Assembly: GCA_964017155.1 (NCBI GenBank)
Contig: OZ024858.1
Span: forward strand, 27,686,687-27,750,686
Direction: 5' to 3'
DNA length: 64,000 bases
DNA from: Oasisia sp. SBJ-2009
Lineage: Eukaryota > Annelida > Polychaeta > Sabellida > Siboglinidae
Notes under the pieces: generated by a model
What the model was told of the DNA's origin: nothing
What the model saw: only the letters and a program-made list of their open reading frames with translations
Database searches by the model: none
Program-made: the position numbers and the translations under genes
Part shown: positions 11,905 through 25,200 of the stretch, piece after piece
Layout of the letters: the number at the start of each line of letters is the position of its first letter
Numbering within the stretch: position 1 is the first letter of the stretch

Positions 11905-13000
11905 TTGTTGGGCAGGAGTGGTTGTGCTGATGGGAATGGTGGTGTTGGATCCAGTGCTGGTCGCATAGAGAAGTGGGTAGACCAGGTGGTGAATGTCAAG
12001 AAGATGTCAACTTGGAAAAGATATCTGACAGGGTACTAAGGGAAGTGATGAGTTCCCAGCAAACAAGGAACCATTTCTGAACCAGTTGGCACGTGTCATA
12101 CTGGTTCACAATTGGTACTGCTCCACCAGTACGTGTTTTCTTGTGTATTCACATGAACACACGTGTTCTGCCTGTTATCATGAGTTTTGAACGAGTTTGA
12201 CAGCAGTCGTACTGGGTCAGAACTGGTACGATTTTACTGGTACGTGTCATCACGTGAAAAACTTGTGATTTCACGGTAAACACATGTTGACACACCAAAT
12301 TCATCACAGATTCCGGTGAATTCACGTACGGAAACACGTGAATCAAGCCAGTTGAACTCGTGAATTCACTTACAGAACATGTAAAATCATGGGTCGTTGT
12401 TTGCTGGGGTGTGCCAGGAAGAAATTGGGTGCAGAGGAGTGGCTGGTGAAGGCAGTGATGACGTCATACAGCTAGACAAGTACTGTGGGTAGGACGAGGG
12501 ACGAAGACAGCAGCAGTTTCTAGGTGAAGGTGAAGGTGCACCCTGGCTCAGTATTGAGCGGTCTGCAGTTTACCATTGTGATGGATGTGGTGACGAATGG
12601 ACTATACTCTGGGCATGACGTGCTAGCTTGGTGGACTGAGTGTGAATACTGGTAAGTCGAAGGTGTTGGCCAGCTTAGGTGACAGAGCAGTGATGTCTAA
12701 GTCAGGTGTCTGTAGGAAGGGTGTATAGCCGCTAACTCATTTTGCCTACTCTTACATCGTGTATGAAGGGGGTCAACGTGAGATGCAGTGAGGAGGACAG
12801 CTTGGCAGGCACTGGGTGCAACGTTTATGTGCAAGAGGTGTCAGGAAATGGTACCACCTACGGAGGCGTTGGAAGATGACTTGGAGGTGGACAGAGAGAC
12901 AGACAGACAACACAGTAGACAACTTCTGTTACCTGGACAACATGCCGAGTGCAAACAGTGGGGTGGTTGCAGTGGTAATTGCGATAGTGAGGTGTGCCCA
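11905..13000 (+). pseudogene. Degenerate RTE-like LINE reverse transcriptase, interrupted
   Basis: Broken frames read LEKISDRVLREVM before 12050 and ARKKLGAEEWLVKAVM after 12410, matching the LINE reverse transcriptase segment LEKAYDRVPREVMWWALRKLGVEEW. Further on are VKVHPGSVLS near 12530, a Cys-rich KRCQ segment, and NFCYLDNMPSANSG near 12925. Many stops and shifts: a dead copy. It is split by an inverted-repeat element at 12055-12408. Confidence 0.7.
12055..12408. mobile_element. Inverted-repeat element nested in the LINE remnant
   Basis: Starts CCCAGCAAACAA and ends with the exact complement TTGTTTGCTGGG, 12 of 12 bases. The LINE reading frame continues across it when it is left out, which marks both ends. 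The interior is rich in CACGTG and GAATTCAC palindromic words. A target duplication is not clear. Confidence 0.7.
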
Positions 13001-13283
13001 TAGCTTTATGCAGAGACCCGTCCACCCGTCATTTGGACGGGTAGAAATATGGAATATGGGTGGACAGGTGGTGGACGGGTAAAAAGGAGCAAAAAAAGGT
13101 CTTCCAAAACCATAGATATTGTCACTTTTGCCTTAGAAGTGAATGTAAATGTGTGTTTGTAGTCCATTTCAGGTCATCAGACACATCTTAAAGTTTGTAA
13201 ACTTAAAGTTTGTTAACAGTTAACATCCGTATGTCCACCGAAACATGTGTGACTGGCAATAATGTTATCCTGCATAACGCCCT
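13001..13283 (-). mobile_element. Short MITE-like element, family 1, copy 2
   Basis: Inverted relative to the copy at 11639. It starts AGCTTTATGCAGAGACCC and ends CCTGCATAACGCCC. It abuts the 3' part of the LINE remnant. Confidence 0.75.
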
Positions 13284-14029
13284 GGGTGTGCTTGACTTCC
13301 AAATTGCCTGGCTGAACTCTGTGTCTGCAGACTTGAGTCTGATGGGTATCAACCCATGGGGTGTACGGGACTCTGCCAGGTGGATAGTATAATTGGAAGA
13401 AAGATGAACCCAGCAGTGCCTGGAAATACCACCTTTGGCCTTTAAATGATGATGATCCGTGTGTCCATTATTCAAAGCAAGAGAGCAGTGTGAGATTCTG
13501 TGTTATGTCATACATAAATTCATAGTAATTATGATGCTTGAGAGGTGTAATTGTGGTGTTTAATGTATTGTGTGTTGCTACATGAGATAGATGATGCTAG
13601 AACTGATCAAAACATTTATGATTTGTATTACATGGTTTAAAAGTTTTATAGTGACTGCCAATGGTGGAATGAAATATTTTTTTAATAAACTAATTAGAAT
13701 AATTAATTCATTTACATTACACAATATATATAACAAAACTGTTGATTTAAAATAGGTAACTAGCAATTAATTACAATTATTACATAATGAAATCTAGTAT
13801 TTCTTAGTGTAAAAGTATAACCACAAGCCGGCATAAGTTATGCCAACCTCCACAAAGCCATCTACAGACACCTATAATTGCCTGTCAATAACCTCCTCCA
13901 ACCCGTACAACGCCTTCTTCTTCTTCTTGGCAACTGGCCTGATTGCATGACCTTCCGAAATAGTATGAGCAGGACAAAAATCCGTGGTACTAAACTATTG
14001 TGTTCTAAAGTTCTTTGTAGATAGGACCT
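13284..14029. other. Intergenic, nothing recognised
   Basis: AT-rich sequence without a supported gene, array or transposon end. A short TTC run lies near 13917. Confidence 0.5.
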
Positions 14030-14290
14030 ACGAATATTATCCTAGGCGTCTTTGACGAAATTTGGATTTTGTTAACTGGTATATTTTCGTAAGTACCTCA
14101 AAAAAACTTCTTTTCTCATAATTTGTTTCCACTGCATTGAACAAGGATATGTTACAGCATTAAAATATAGTGGCTTCATTGGGATTGGCATTGCGGAAGA
14201 ATTTTATCAGAGATTTGTTAGGACTGCTAAAATGATTTGTACACCGAATATTGTCCACTCCACTGTCCACTGATTTAAATTCATAGAAAC
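14030..14290 (+). repeat. Dispersed repeat, partner at 28905-29140
   Basis: The stretch from GGCGTCTTTGACGAAATT through TTTTCGTAAGTA and GGAAGAATTTTATCAGA is matched, in reverse orientation and with gaps, by 29140-28905. Probably an old transposon fragment; class not determined. Confidence 0.55.
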
Positions 14291-15069
14291 TAGATAAGTC
14301 CAGATTTGCAAGTGGCTCAGTTGACGTGCCGCCTGACACATACATAGATGTAAATCGTTGCATGTTTTGAATCAATGACAATGGTGCTAAAACTACGTAA
14401 ATCATAACGGTTTTGTTCGGTACATCAATTTAAAAACGTTCAATAGAGTCATAGATCTATCTAACGATAATCTTTTTCTTATCGATATTAACTTTCACGT
14501 ATAAGTTATGTTTGAAACACAGTTATGACGTCACATCAAATAAATTTACTTTTTGATTTTTGTCAAATTTCAACCAGAAAAGACGTAAACAAAATGGCAT
14601 CTTACGTTCCGGAAGAATCCCGCAGTGAATGAGATAAGCGACTGAAAAAAAGAGCGCGAAAAGATGAGTTGAAATAAAACGCTACCCTGGTACCCGGCAA
14701 ACGAGACGGCGCTTCTGTGACTACTGGGCGCACGTAAAACACCGCATGATCTATTGAAGTACGTGCCTACACAAATAAAGATGAAAAGAAGGATGTTCAA
14801 TAAAAAAACGAACATCATAAAGGATTTATTTGCTAAAAAATAGTAGGAAATAATTTAAAACATTCACATAAAAAATCAAATCATAATTTAATAAATAAAA
14901 ATATGTTCTGTAAAAAGCATAATTTAAACAGTAGAAAGTTATGTAACTTAAAACAATTGGCAAACCTTGTTTTAACAGATACATCACTTTTGGTGTTTTA
15001 AATATTTTTTTACAGAGAATGTATTTGTATACACTGCAAAGATTTGTTTAACTATATATATCTTTCTAG
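14291..15069. other. Intergenic, nothing recognised
   Basis: AT-rich, only short open frames with no domain seen. Confidence 0.5.
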
Positions 15070-15720
15070 AAGACAAACATCATCACCGTGAATGTCAACA
15101 TGCCAGCCTCAGTGAACATTGACAACAAGGATCTTTCCAGCACTGAAACCTTTACTTTGGAAGTGTAATTGTTACTCCTCATTAATTATATGGAGGAGCT
15201 AATTTAAGATAGACATCTCCAACAAACTGAAAAAAGCAAGGAATAACTTCACGAGTCTATTTATAGTTTGGTGATCACAGCAGTACAGAACAAAACTCAG
15301 AATCTACCATAGTTGCGTGCTGTCAACATCGCTGTGTGGGCAGAGAGCTGGTGAAATATGAAACAAAACTAATCCAAACTACCCACCTTTCACATAACCT
15401 CCCTCAGAAAAATTCTTAGAATCTTCTAGCCAAGAACTATATACAGTCAGGAATTGTTCGCCAAATATCAACTACAAAATATGCCTACCATCATTCAAAG
15501 AAAGTGGATTGGACATATCCTCCGCAAGGCTGCAGATGTCATCATAAAAACAGTTGTATGGTGGACACAAGAAGGGGAGGGGAAACATGGATGCTCAAAG
15601 ACGACATGGCAGAGAAAGGTGTAGGCAGAGCTGAGAGAATTGAATCCCAGCTGGGACACCATTCAGCAAATGGGCAGAGAGTGGCCTAGGTGACAGGATT
15701 TCATCATTACCCTAAGTGCC
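15070..15720 (+). pseudogene. Degenerate LINE reverse transcriptase C-terminal remnant
   Basis: Fragments in different frames follow the order of the C-terminal end of RTE-like LINE proteins: NIDNKDLSSTETFT, RTKLRIYHSCVLST, KRKWIGHILRKAADV, then a KTTWQRK piece. Several stops and shifts show it is inactive. Confidence 0.6.
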
Positions 15721-15829
15721 AGAGGACATACTGAACAAAGTACCTGGGTACGTGTGAAACACTGTCAGGCTTGAGATGGACAAGTGCCATCAGCTCAAGG
15801 CCAGCTACGGCAAAGATGGGACCATATTC

Positions 15830-16152
15830 TCGAAGGAGATTATCAGTTCATCCACTTGTGCTTTGATTTCTTTGATAATATCCTGTGTTGTTTCATATTT
15901 TCATTCTTCAACAGATGAGGAGAGACAGTGTCTGTGGTGATCTGATCTTTCCCAGACATATACTCTGCTTTCACACTGAATTGCAACAGATGAAGTAACC
16001 ATGAGGTAACATACTTTGGCATCTTGCTGATGCTCGATTAATGCTCTACTGGTGATTAGTGGAATCAGTGGTTTGTGATCTGTGATTTTGAAATGTTCTA
16101 GACAACTCAGGTACATCGAGAACAACTCACACACCCACATGTATGTAGGCAC
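15830..16152 (-). pseudogene. Ty3/Gypsy pol RNase H fragment
   Basis: The minus strand reads CELFSMYLSCLEHFK then ITDHKPLIPLITSRAL, the diagnostic Gypsy RNase H segment. After a frameshift it continues AEYMSGKDQITTDTVS, matching the usual PGKDQITADTLSR end. Only a truncated, frameshifted piece remains, and the 39-bp array starts immediately upstream of it. Confidence 0.7.
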
Positions 16153-17205
16153 TCACTCTCAAAGGCAGGATGCCCCAACTCATGTAAGCAGTCATTCTCA
16201 AAGGCAGGATGCCCCAACTCATGTAAGCACTCATTCTCAAAGGCAGGATGCCCCAACTCATGTATGCAATCATTCTCAAAGGCAGTATGCCCCAACTCAT
16301 GTAAGCACTCATTCTCAAAGGCAGGATGCCCCAACTCATGTAAGCACTCATTCTCAAAGGCAGTATGTCCCAACTCATGTAAGCACTCATTCTCAAAGGT
16401 AGGATGCCCCAACTCATGTAAGCACTCATTCTCAAAGGCAGTATGCCCCAACTCATGTAAGCACTCATTCTCAAAGGTAGGATGCCCCAACTCATGTAAG
16501 CACTCATTCTCAAAGGTAGGATGCCCCAACTCATGTAAGCACTCATTCTCAAAGGCAGGATGCCCCAACTCATGTAAGCACTCATTCTCAAAGGTAGGAT
16601 GCCCCAACTCATGTAAGCACTCATTCTCAAAGGCAGGATGCCCTAACTCATGTAAGCACTCATTCTCAAAGGCAGGATGCCCTAACTTATGTAAGCACTC
16701 ATTCTCAAAGGCCTGATGCCCCAACTCATGTAAGCATTCATTCTCTAAAGCAGGATGCCCCAACTCATATAAGCACTCATTCTTAAAGGTAGGATGCCCC
16801 AACTCATGTAAGCACTCATTCTCAAAGGCAGGATGCCCTAACTCATGTAAGCACTCATTCTCAAAGGCAGGATGCCCCAACTCATGTAAGCACCCATTCT
16901 CAAAGGCAGGATGCCCCAACTCATGTAAGCATTCATTCTCTAAAGCAGGATGCCCCAACTCATGTAAGCACTCATTCTCAAAGGCAGTATGCCCCCAGCT
17001 CATGTAAGCACTCATTCTCAAAGGCAGGATGCCCCAACTCATGTAAGCATTCATTCTCTAAAGCAGAATGCCCCAACTCATGTAAGCACTCATTCTCAAA
17101 GGCAGGATGCTCCAACTCATGTAAGCGCTCATTCTCAAAGGCAGTATGCCACAACTCATGTAAGCACTCATTCTCAAAGGCAGGATGCCCCAACTCAAGC
17201 TTTCT
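16150..17205. repeat. 39-bp minisatellite abutting the Gypsy fragment, about 27 units
   Basis: Unit of 39 bp with core GGATGCCCCAACTCATGTAA. At 13 codons with no stop it gives long frames in several readings; on the minus strand the 13-residue unit is CLHELGHPAFENE, open for 315 codons. Units differ mainly at GCAGGAT/GTAGGAT/GCAGTAT. There is no evidence of translation. Confidence 0.95.
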
Positions 17206-19004
17206 ATAGAGTTCATGAAGTGTATGCATGGACATCGTCACATCTTGTCTCATTCTGTTTATAAGTTCGAGGAATATCACTGTTTGCAAGCATGGCTTGT
17301 AAAACTGAACAGGCCATAATAGGCAGTGAAAACACTCTTTGTCAGTAGTTACAGATGTCACATTATTCTGAAATGTCCCTGTTTCTTAATGTTGACTTTA
17401 TGCCAGAAAGTCAGTTACCCAGCTGCATTCAACCACTTTGTAGAATCAGAATGTCCGAGTGAGTCTGTCAGTCATTTTGTCGTCATCAAATCTCAGCCAC
17501 TGGTAGTGCTATCTTGGAGTCATCGGTAGATATGATTGATGTTTATTTTCAGTTTCCATAGAAGTCCAATTGCTATTCCAATATACATAAAGTCACCCAA
17601 CTTAGAAACTTTACAGGTGTATTCTTTATACGTAGGGAAACCATGGACAACATAGAGATGTCTTCCTCTTTCTTTGGATTGTATTAATTATTGTTGAATA
17701 TGCAGCAGATATGAAACAGCATACATTAAAACAAAGCCACACTCCAGGGGAATCTCTGCTGTACATGACTGCAGAAGAACACAGCTAAATTTGCTTACTT
17801 GTTACTAATACATTTTTAATGAATACACCAGTGAATTTGTTCTGGATTATTTGACCTCTGGGGACATGAGCCTAATTGTATTGGTCCAAAATAGGATTTA
17901 ACCATTTTGCAGATGTACATGTGATGTAAACACAGACGTAAGATTCCCAATTTATTCTGGAATAAGAACTGCCTGAGTAGACCTCTTTGGGAACTGAAAA
18001 TAAACATCAGTTGCTATTGGGTATTACGTTTTCAGGTATATTTTGCTTCATAAATATGAGCCAGAATAAATGAAATCCCAACTTGCAAAAACAACAGGTC
18101 CTCTTCTACTCAAACGACACTTAAAATGATGGCTGGTTTGGATTCCCCGTGTCATTTAGACGACGTGCCAAATTACCGTTCTGGGTTAAATGTTCGCAGT
18201 TTTATGACTCTTTGAAAATGGTATTTTGGCTCAACGCAACAAATCTGATAACAGTTACAGAATCTTAGATCACCAACATTTGGAAAATCATTAAATAAAT
18301 TTAATATTAAATATTTTCAGGGGATGCTTTTATTAGTGCTTTGATATAAAAAGCAGCCAATTTTAAGATTATGTGGTAGAACTCATTTGTTCATCTGACT
18401 CGGAATGACCCAGTACTTTTAGCAAGAACTTGTACACACAGCTATTACCTGGTAACAGTAATACATCATTGTTTATTAATGATGCAATTGTCATCATTAC
18501 ACATTTCAACACAAACGTTGCACATTTGACTTAAGACATCATACTTTTGTATTGTAAAATATACTTTGTAAGCAAATAACTGCACTTTTTTACTACAATG
18601 ATTCAGATTATGAAGTTGAGCACCATCGACCATGGAGTACCATCTTCCATGTCATAGTAAAATCACAATAATACTAGGATTATAACAATACTAGGTACTA
18701 CTCCGAGGTAGGTACCATGCATGTAAAATAACAAATAAGTGTAAATAATTGGTCCATTCTGTCTGCATATTCAGAAAACATAAGATTTACCATGTACACT
18801 GTATATATGTAAGAACTGCAGACCTAAGAGGAAATCTAAAAAGTCAGCTTTACTTTTGCATCCGTATGAGTCGAGTCTTAAAAGATATTTATACAATATC
18901 TGTATGACAGCTTTCCAGAGAAACTGTATACATTACAGCACATGACATAACTGCATGTTTTCCAATTGATTTGATATGTTGTCAGTAATAATGGTCATAG
19001 CATT
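17206..19004. other. Intergenic between the two aldolase genes
   Basis: No gene recognised. The last part (18950-19004) is the likely 3' flank of copy B. Confidence 0.5.
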
Positions 19005-19010
19005 TTTATT
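19005..19010 (-). promoter_or_regulatory. Candidate polyadenylation signal of aldolase B
   Basis: AATAAA on the minus strand, 44 bases beyond the stop codon. Confidence 0.5.
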
Positions 19011-19053
19011 TAACCGACACTTGATTCCTGATGCAAACTTGTCATCTTTTTGT

Positions 19054-19248
19054 TTAGCCGTGACTGGCCTTTGACTCTGTCTCCTGATTGGCCAGTTCGT
19101 GGAGGACGTAGGTGATCTTGGCGATTGCAGCGAGGATGTCTTTGGTGTCCACACTACTGTGAGCAACAAGTCGAGTCACCCGCTTTGTGGACGGATACGA
19201 CAGCACCACGATACGCTCCCCTATCCCTTTCTCTTCCTCCACAGTTAC
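19054..19248 (-). CDS. THA1: Threonine aldolase B, exon 9 with stop
   Basis: Residues 349-412 and TAA. It contains [19 protein letters not shown] with Arg374. Acceptor GTCTTCAG. Confidence 0.9.
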   Translation of the reverse strand, partial: VTVEEEKGIGERIVVLSYPSTKRVTRLVAHSSVDTKDILAAIAKITYVLHELANQETESKASHG

Positions 19249-22200
19249 CTGAAGACAGAACTATCTATGTACACACTGCTGCGTGGTTGTTTCTTAGGTA
19301 TTACTGCCTTAATTAACACTACTGCTTTTCTGGCAGGAAATAAAACCTTTTTAATGGCACAATATGTTTTATAAAATAAAATATACTGTGAGATTGATCT
19401 ATTTGATGCAACAAGATGTTCAATTGGCTATTGAATTTATTGATTTTCTCCTGTCCGAAAAGGAGAAAATGTTATGTTCTTTCCAAACAAGAATGACATA
19501 AAGAATAATAAAATAGCATGTTAAAATGACAAACAAAAAGTGACAGTTCACTTATCTTCTGATAGAGTCACAAAATTCTTGGGTCACTTACTAAGAGTGT
19601 CACAGAACTGTGGTGTCACTCACCTGAGACAGTCTGTCACAGAACTGTCGTGTCACTCACCTGAGACAGTCTGTCACAGAACTGTCATGTCACTCACCTG
19701 AGACAGTTTGTCACAGAACTGTTGTGTCACTCACCTGAGACAGTCTGTCACAGAACTGTTGTGTCACTCACCTGAGTCAGTCTGTCACAGAACTGTTCTG
19801 TGACAGACTGACTCAGGTGAGTCTCACCTGAGACAGTCTGTCACAGAACGGTCGTGTCACTCACCTGAGTCAGTCTGACACAGAACTGTTGTGTCACTCA
19901 CCTGAGTCAGTCTGTCACAGAACTGTCGTGTCACTCACCTGAGTCAGTCTGTCACAGAACTGTTGCGCATCAAGCCCCTCCTTAAGCATTTCGATCATCA
20001 CAATGTTTGTTTGCAGACGCTCCAAGTCAACATGGACCACCCCACCACTCTCCTTCATTACGGCTGCAACATACACACACTAGGGCTGTACACAAACACA
20101 CATGAACACACACATGAACACACACATGAATATAAACATGAAGACATACATGAACAGATACACGAAGACACACACATGCATGCACGCACGCACGCACACA
20201 CACACGAAGACACACAGATAATAGACATAGGTCAACTCATTTTCAAACTTCGTCAAAAGATTTAGCCCATTGTTAATATTCTAATGTGTTGGACATTTGT
20301 CAGTTCGATTTTATGGTAGTCATAGAAAGTAAAAATTACAGTGTGTTTCACTTAATCTTATTTGTGTTTTGTGGTGAAACCATTCGTTTACGTGATTACT
20401 AATAATTTACGTGATTACGATCTCACACCGTGACGCCATCATGTCTTACCTTCTGCTATCATGCGCGCATGTTTGTGGTCCGTCTGCAGTCGAGGCATGA
20501 GGCCGTCGAGGGTGAACAAGGCAGCTGCTGCGAGCATCCCTGGCTGCCTCATTCCCCCGCCCAACACCTTCCGCAGCCTCAATGCCCTGTAACAGGTCAA
20601 AGGTCATCTTCCCTTCTTGCTGGCAACCACTAAAACACCCATATAAATGACACCTGTTCATGGTTCAGACCATAAAGTATAATTATACACTCACCAAAAT
20701 AAGGAACTGTATTTGGTATTTTTAGAAACGATTTACTGCCATTTTATTAATGACAATTTATAATAATAATTAACATTATTTCTTCACGATAACCTTATAA
20801 AATATACATTTTATCTCCCTAAGGGTCGCGATTGCTAACGCAAGTGTATTGTAAAGCATAACATACATGCACTAAACAATTTGATCGACTACCTCATACA
20901 TTGCGTAATGCGTTAAAATATAGTGAATAAAAAAATTGTATAATAAAAAATAAATATACTGAATAAATATTTATAAAATAGATTACAATAAAATAATAAT
21001 AAATAGATGAATTATAAATTATAATCGTTATCCTGACGCATCAGGGCAGTTCTTCCGCACATAACTTTACAATGATTATGTTGACGTACCCACATGACAC
21101 TTTCATCTGGCTTTGATTTAAGCCAATTAAGGGAGTCATGCATTTCCTATTTCAGGAATGTACCCCTAAATCTGATTTCATTGTTGCTTATGATCTTGAC
21201 CGATCAATAGAACTGGCAGAAACATGACTATTTATCTGTTATTTACCTGGCTATGAATTCGGCAGACCCAGAAATGATGGAACCAACAGGTGCACCAAGA
21301 CCCTGAAATAAAGGGCAACCTGGAATGAACACATGCTCTGGTCTAAGGGAGTTCTTATACAGAGTCCTTTGGGCTGATTCAAGCTCTATACTTCACTCCA
21401 TAGAACTATGTAAGACTGTTACAATCACAAAGGAAATAAAAAAAACTAATGCTATAATTTTTTTCCGTGTCCACCAAAACAAATAAAAAACTATATTCAT
21501 GATTTGAGCATTGTCAATGACGAAGTCGCAATACCACACGATCACCTACCCCAGGGTAGCTCATCAAATCACAACTTAATTTCCATTGAAATCACTACAC
21601 ACTATACAGATGGGTTTAAAATCCAATTTATACTACACATGTATTTTTCTACATTTCTTTAATATTGTGAAATGTTATATACAATATTAAACTTTGTGTA
21701 TATGTGGAAAACAGATTTTGGTTATATACAGCAACGTGATAAATTAATATAAATTCTGGTACATCTGATATTTAGATTCTGTTACTAGGATGACTTCAAA
21801 TACCTTGGAGAAGCACATGCTGACTGAGTCAACGTTCTCCATAATGACACTGGGTTCAACATCTAGTGCTGCTGCTGCATTCATCATCCTAGCTCCATCC
21901 ATGTGAACTGGTAACTTATGGTCATCTGCGATTTTTCGTAACTGAAATTTGATAAAACCAAATGAAGTGTCTGTGTCTTAAGACAACATGTATAACAAAG
22001 TTCATTACTGGTGACAGTTTGACAGTTAATTTATTTTATTTCTATTTTTAGATGTTAAATTTGGACAACTGTAAGTCAATATCCTCCGGGGTGCCAAAGA
22101 CTACCCCGGTACTTCAAACTTCTACATTCACTCACTTCCTTGAACAACTAATCTCTGATCTACCAATTAGCAATCATAATTTTTTTACTTTTTCATGCAT

Positions 22201-25200
22201 TTCCACACGGTGTTATTGGAGTTATGTTTAAAAATGATCTTTAATTTTGCTACAATACTATAACATTGGTAAAGACTACATTTGGCCTGTGGCTTCATGG
22301 CTGAGTGTAATCAAGTCGTACGCTACAACAGCAACACACTGGACATTCAAGTAACAAAACACAATCTGGCAGGCAGTAAATCTACAAAATGCATGTTGTA
22401 GTCATAAGAACGTAACAATAAATGAAAAAGGAACGCCTAGGAAGAGGTGTTCTCATTTAAAATAAAATTAACGTTTCTCTCAGGGATTGGTGTACGCACT
22501 TCTGCCAGGAAGTCGAGTGGCAGCACTGTCCCGCCACAAACATTGTGCGTGTTCTCGACACATATGAGTCCCGTGAAGGGCTGGTGGGAGTCGTTCAGGG
22601 GGCGAATGTGGTCTTCGACGACTTCAAGGTCAAATGTGCCGTCTGCTAGATTGGGTATGGTTCGAGGATGCACGCCACCTATCTGAAAGTGGAACAAATT
22701 ATGTATGTCAACGGAAAACGAATACGCTCATGCAGTTAACAGTCAACCGTTTTACGCATGAAAACAATCATGTTTTTTTTATGAAAAATCACCATAACTT
22801 TGAAACGTACATAGTTTAAGAATGCAACTTTCCAAATGCTTCTGTTGTAGCCTAAACGCAGCCATCAGAGATTCTATATGTCAGAATTGTTTATTTAGTT
22901 ACATATTCAATTCAATATGATTTATTCAAACAACATACAACAAACAATACAAATTTAAGACTATACAAACATGCTATACATGTAATGTTGTTTGAAGGGA
23001 ATACACAAGAAGTTAAAAAAACTTGTAGTAGTATGTATCCCCGCACACAATATTTGTGGGCACAACCATAATATAAGAAAGAAATAATTATTATAATGTA
23101 AATATCGCACACATCCTAAATACATGACTAGGAAAGAAAACAAAACAAAACAACATAAACAGAATTAATGATACAACCCCTAGTTCATTAGTCACAGTAA
23201 TCTCACTTATTCAGAATAAATGGATGCATACAGAGAATTATACTCAGAATTCAGATACATTAGTAATCTGAATCAGTTGCAATGAAAGTTGCAATTATAT
23301 ATATTCATTCCTGAGTATTGACTTGTACCTGTGTCTAAAAGACCTTATTGTTTTTACGTTAGTTAGATAAACATGCAAGGGATTCCAAAGACTTATGCCA
23401 TACATAGGTAGAGACATGGCTGTAACATTCAAGGTGACACAGCGCCTTACTAATTGATTTTTGAGACGTGTTATTACCGAGATAACTTTTTTCACAAAAT
23501 GCTGTTGTAAATTAGCAGGTAACATGCAGTAGTATGCTTTATACATAAACATAGCTCTTTTGAATTTCACCAGATCTGGACATTTTAATATATGTGAGTC
23601 TATTACTTGGCTACACTTATATAATATAGCTGTACTCTTAGAGAGCTTTGATTTAACATTTGCTATATGATCTTTCCAATTCAATTTCTCATCAATTAAT
23701 ACTCCAAGAAATTTAGCCACACGCTTATACCTTTGATAGCTATGTCAAAATGTGCATTCAAATTACCAAATAACATGTAGCTTGTTTTCGAAACATTTAA
23801 AGAAAGCTTATTTACAGCAAACCATATACACAATTTGTCAAGAACTATCGATACTGTTGTAACAAGTTGGTTGATGTTTTTGTCTGCACAAAATAAATTA
23901 GTGTCGTCAGCAAACAGTATATATTTCACATATGATTGCTTTGAGTCTGTTATTCATTTATTTATGTATACATGCTTGGTGGTAATCGTTACTTTAAAAG
24001 GCTATCACTTATTTAAAGTGTTGTTAAAAACAATTCATAAAATAAAAAGTATTCATCATGGATGGCTAAAGGTATTTCTGCCAAACTTTGTTGCTGTTTT
24101 TTTTAATTTAAAAAAATGGTTCTACATTGTATTGACATCCGAGTGTCAACTTTTCCCTACATTTACAGACCATATTCATTGTCAGACTTATTCTATTCTA
24201 CTCAATTAGTACTTTAAAAAGTCTATCTGTTTATTTAAAAACATACGCATTAGATGCTACAACCAATCACAATCATGTCTAGAGACTCCACAACCACTAG
24301 GGCTAAACAATGCACATTAAGACAACATCTTAACAATTAGTAGGAGTGCCTAGACCTACTTCAGTATTCTCTGTGGGAATAGGTAGAAGTCAACAGTTAC
24401 AAACGACCTCTTAATTAGTACGGTTGCTGCTTGCTTACAGTGGCCATGCCTCCTTGCTCGTAAATGATCAGATGTGACGTGTGTCCCAGAAGTACTTCCA
24501 GGCCGCGGCTGTGACAGTGACTCAACACTGCAACAGTTTTAAAAGGTGGTCAGGTAAATGTCAACAAAGACAGAATTTATTTATAAACACAAATTATTGA
24601 ATGTTTGCAACTTTCATGTCTAGCATCTGCCAGAGTTAATATGGTAGTGGGTTTTATTGATAGGAATCTGAACAGTTGCTTATTTATTTTTAGTAACTGC
24701 TAAGAACCAACCATGCAGCAGGGTCTGTACACATCCCGACATTTAATATTCAAGTCTATTCAAGACTTGTCAAGGCTATTTGAAAATGAAATTCAAGACT
24801 GTTTTAATAACATATGTACCTTTGAGTGCAGTAAAATAAGTTAACATTAACATTTTTACTTGACTAAGAAAACAATGGCGCCGACCACAATGAAATGCCA
24901 ATTGCCCAATGTGCACATGAGTTATTTTTGTGTATAGGCTTTTCCTTTTCAGGCTGTTATTCATCACAATTGAGTCAAAACAACATTTTATTGACCACAA
25001 TTAAATTCAAGACTTTTCAAGACTACTTTATAAAATTCAAGGATTTATAGGCCTTGAATTTGGTTCAATAAATTTCAAGGCTTTTCAAGGCCCCGTACGG
25101 ACCCTGATGCAGTCTGGTCTGTCCATATCTGAAGAATCAGCACTCAATGTGGCAGCCATGACACATAGGGTGGAAAGAAATACACCGTATATCTGAAATG

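Noticed and set aside
16107..17054. 315-codon frame of 13-residue repeats
   Set aside because: A 39-bp satellite open in several frames and on both strands; reported as a repeat, not a gene.
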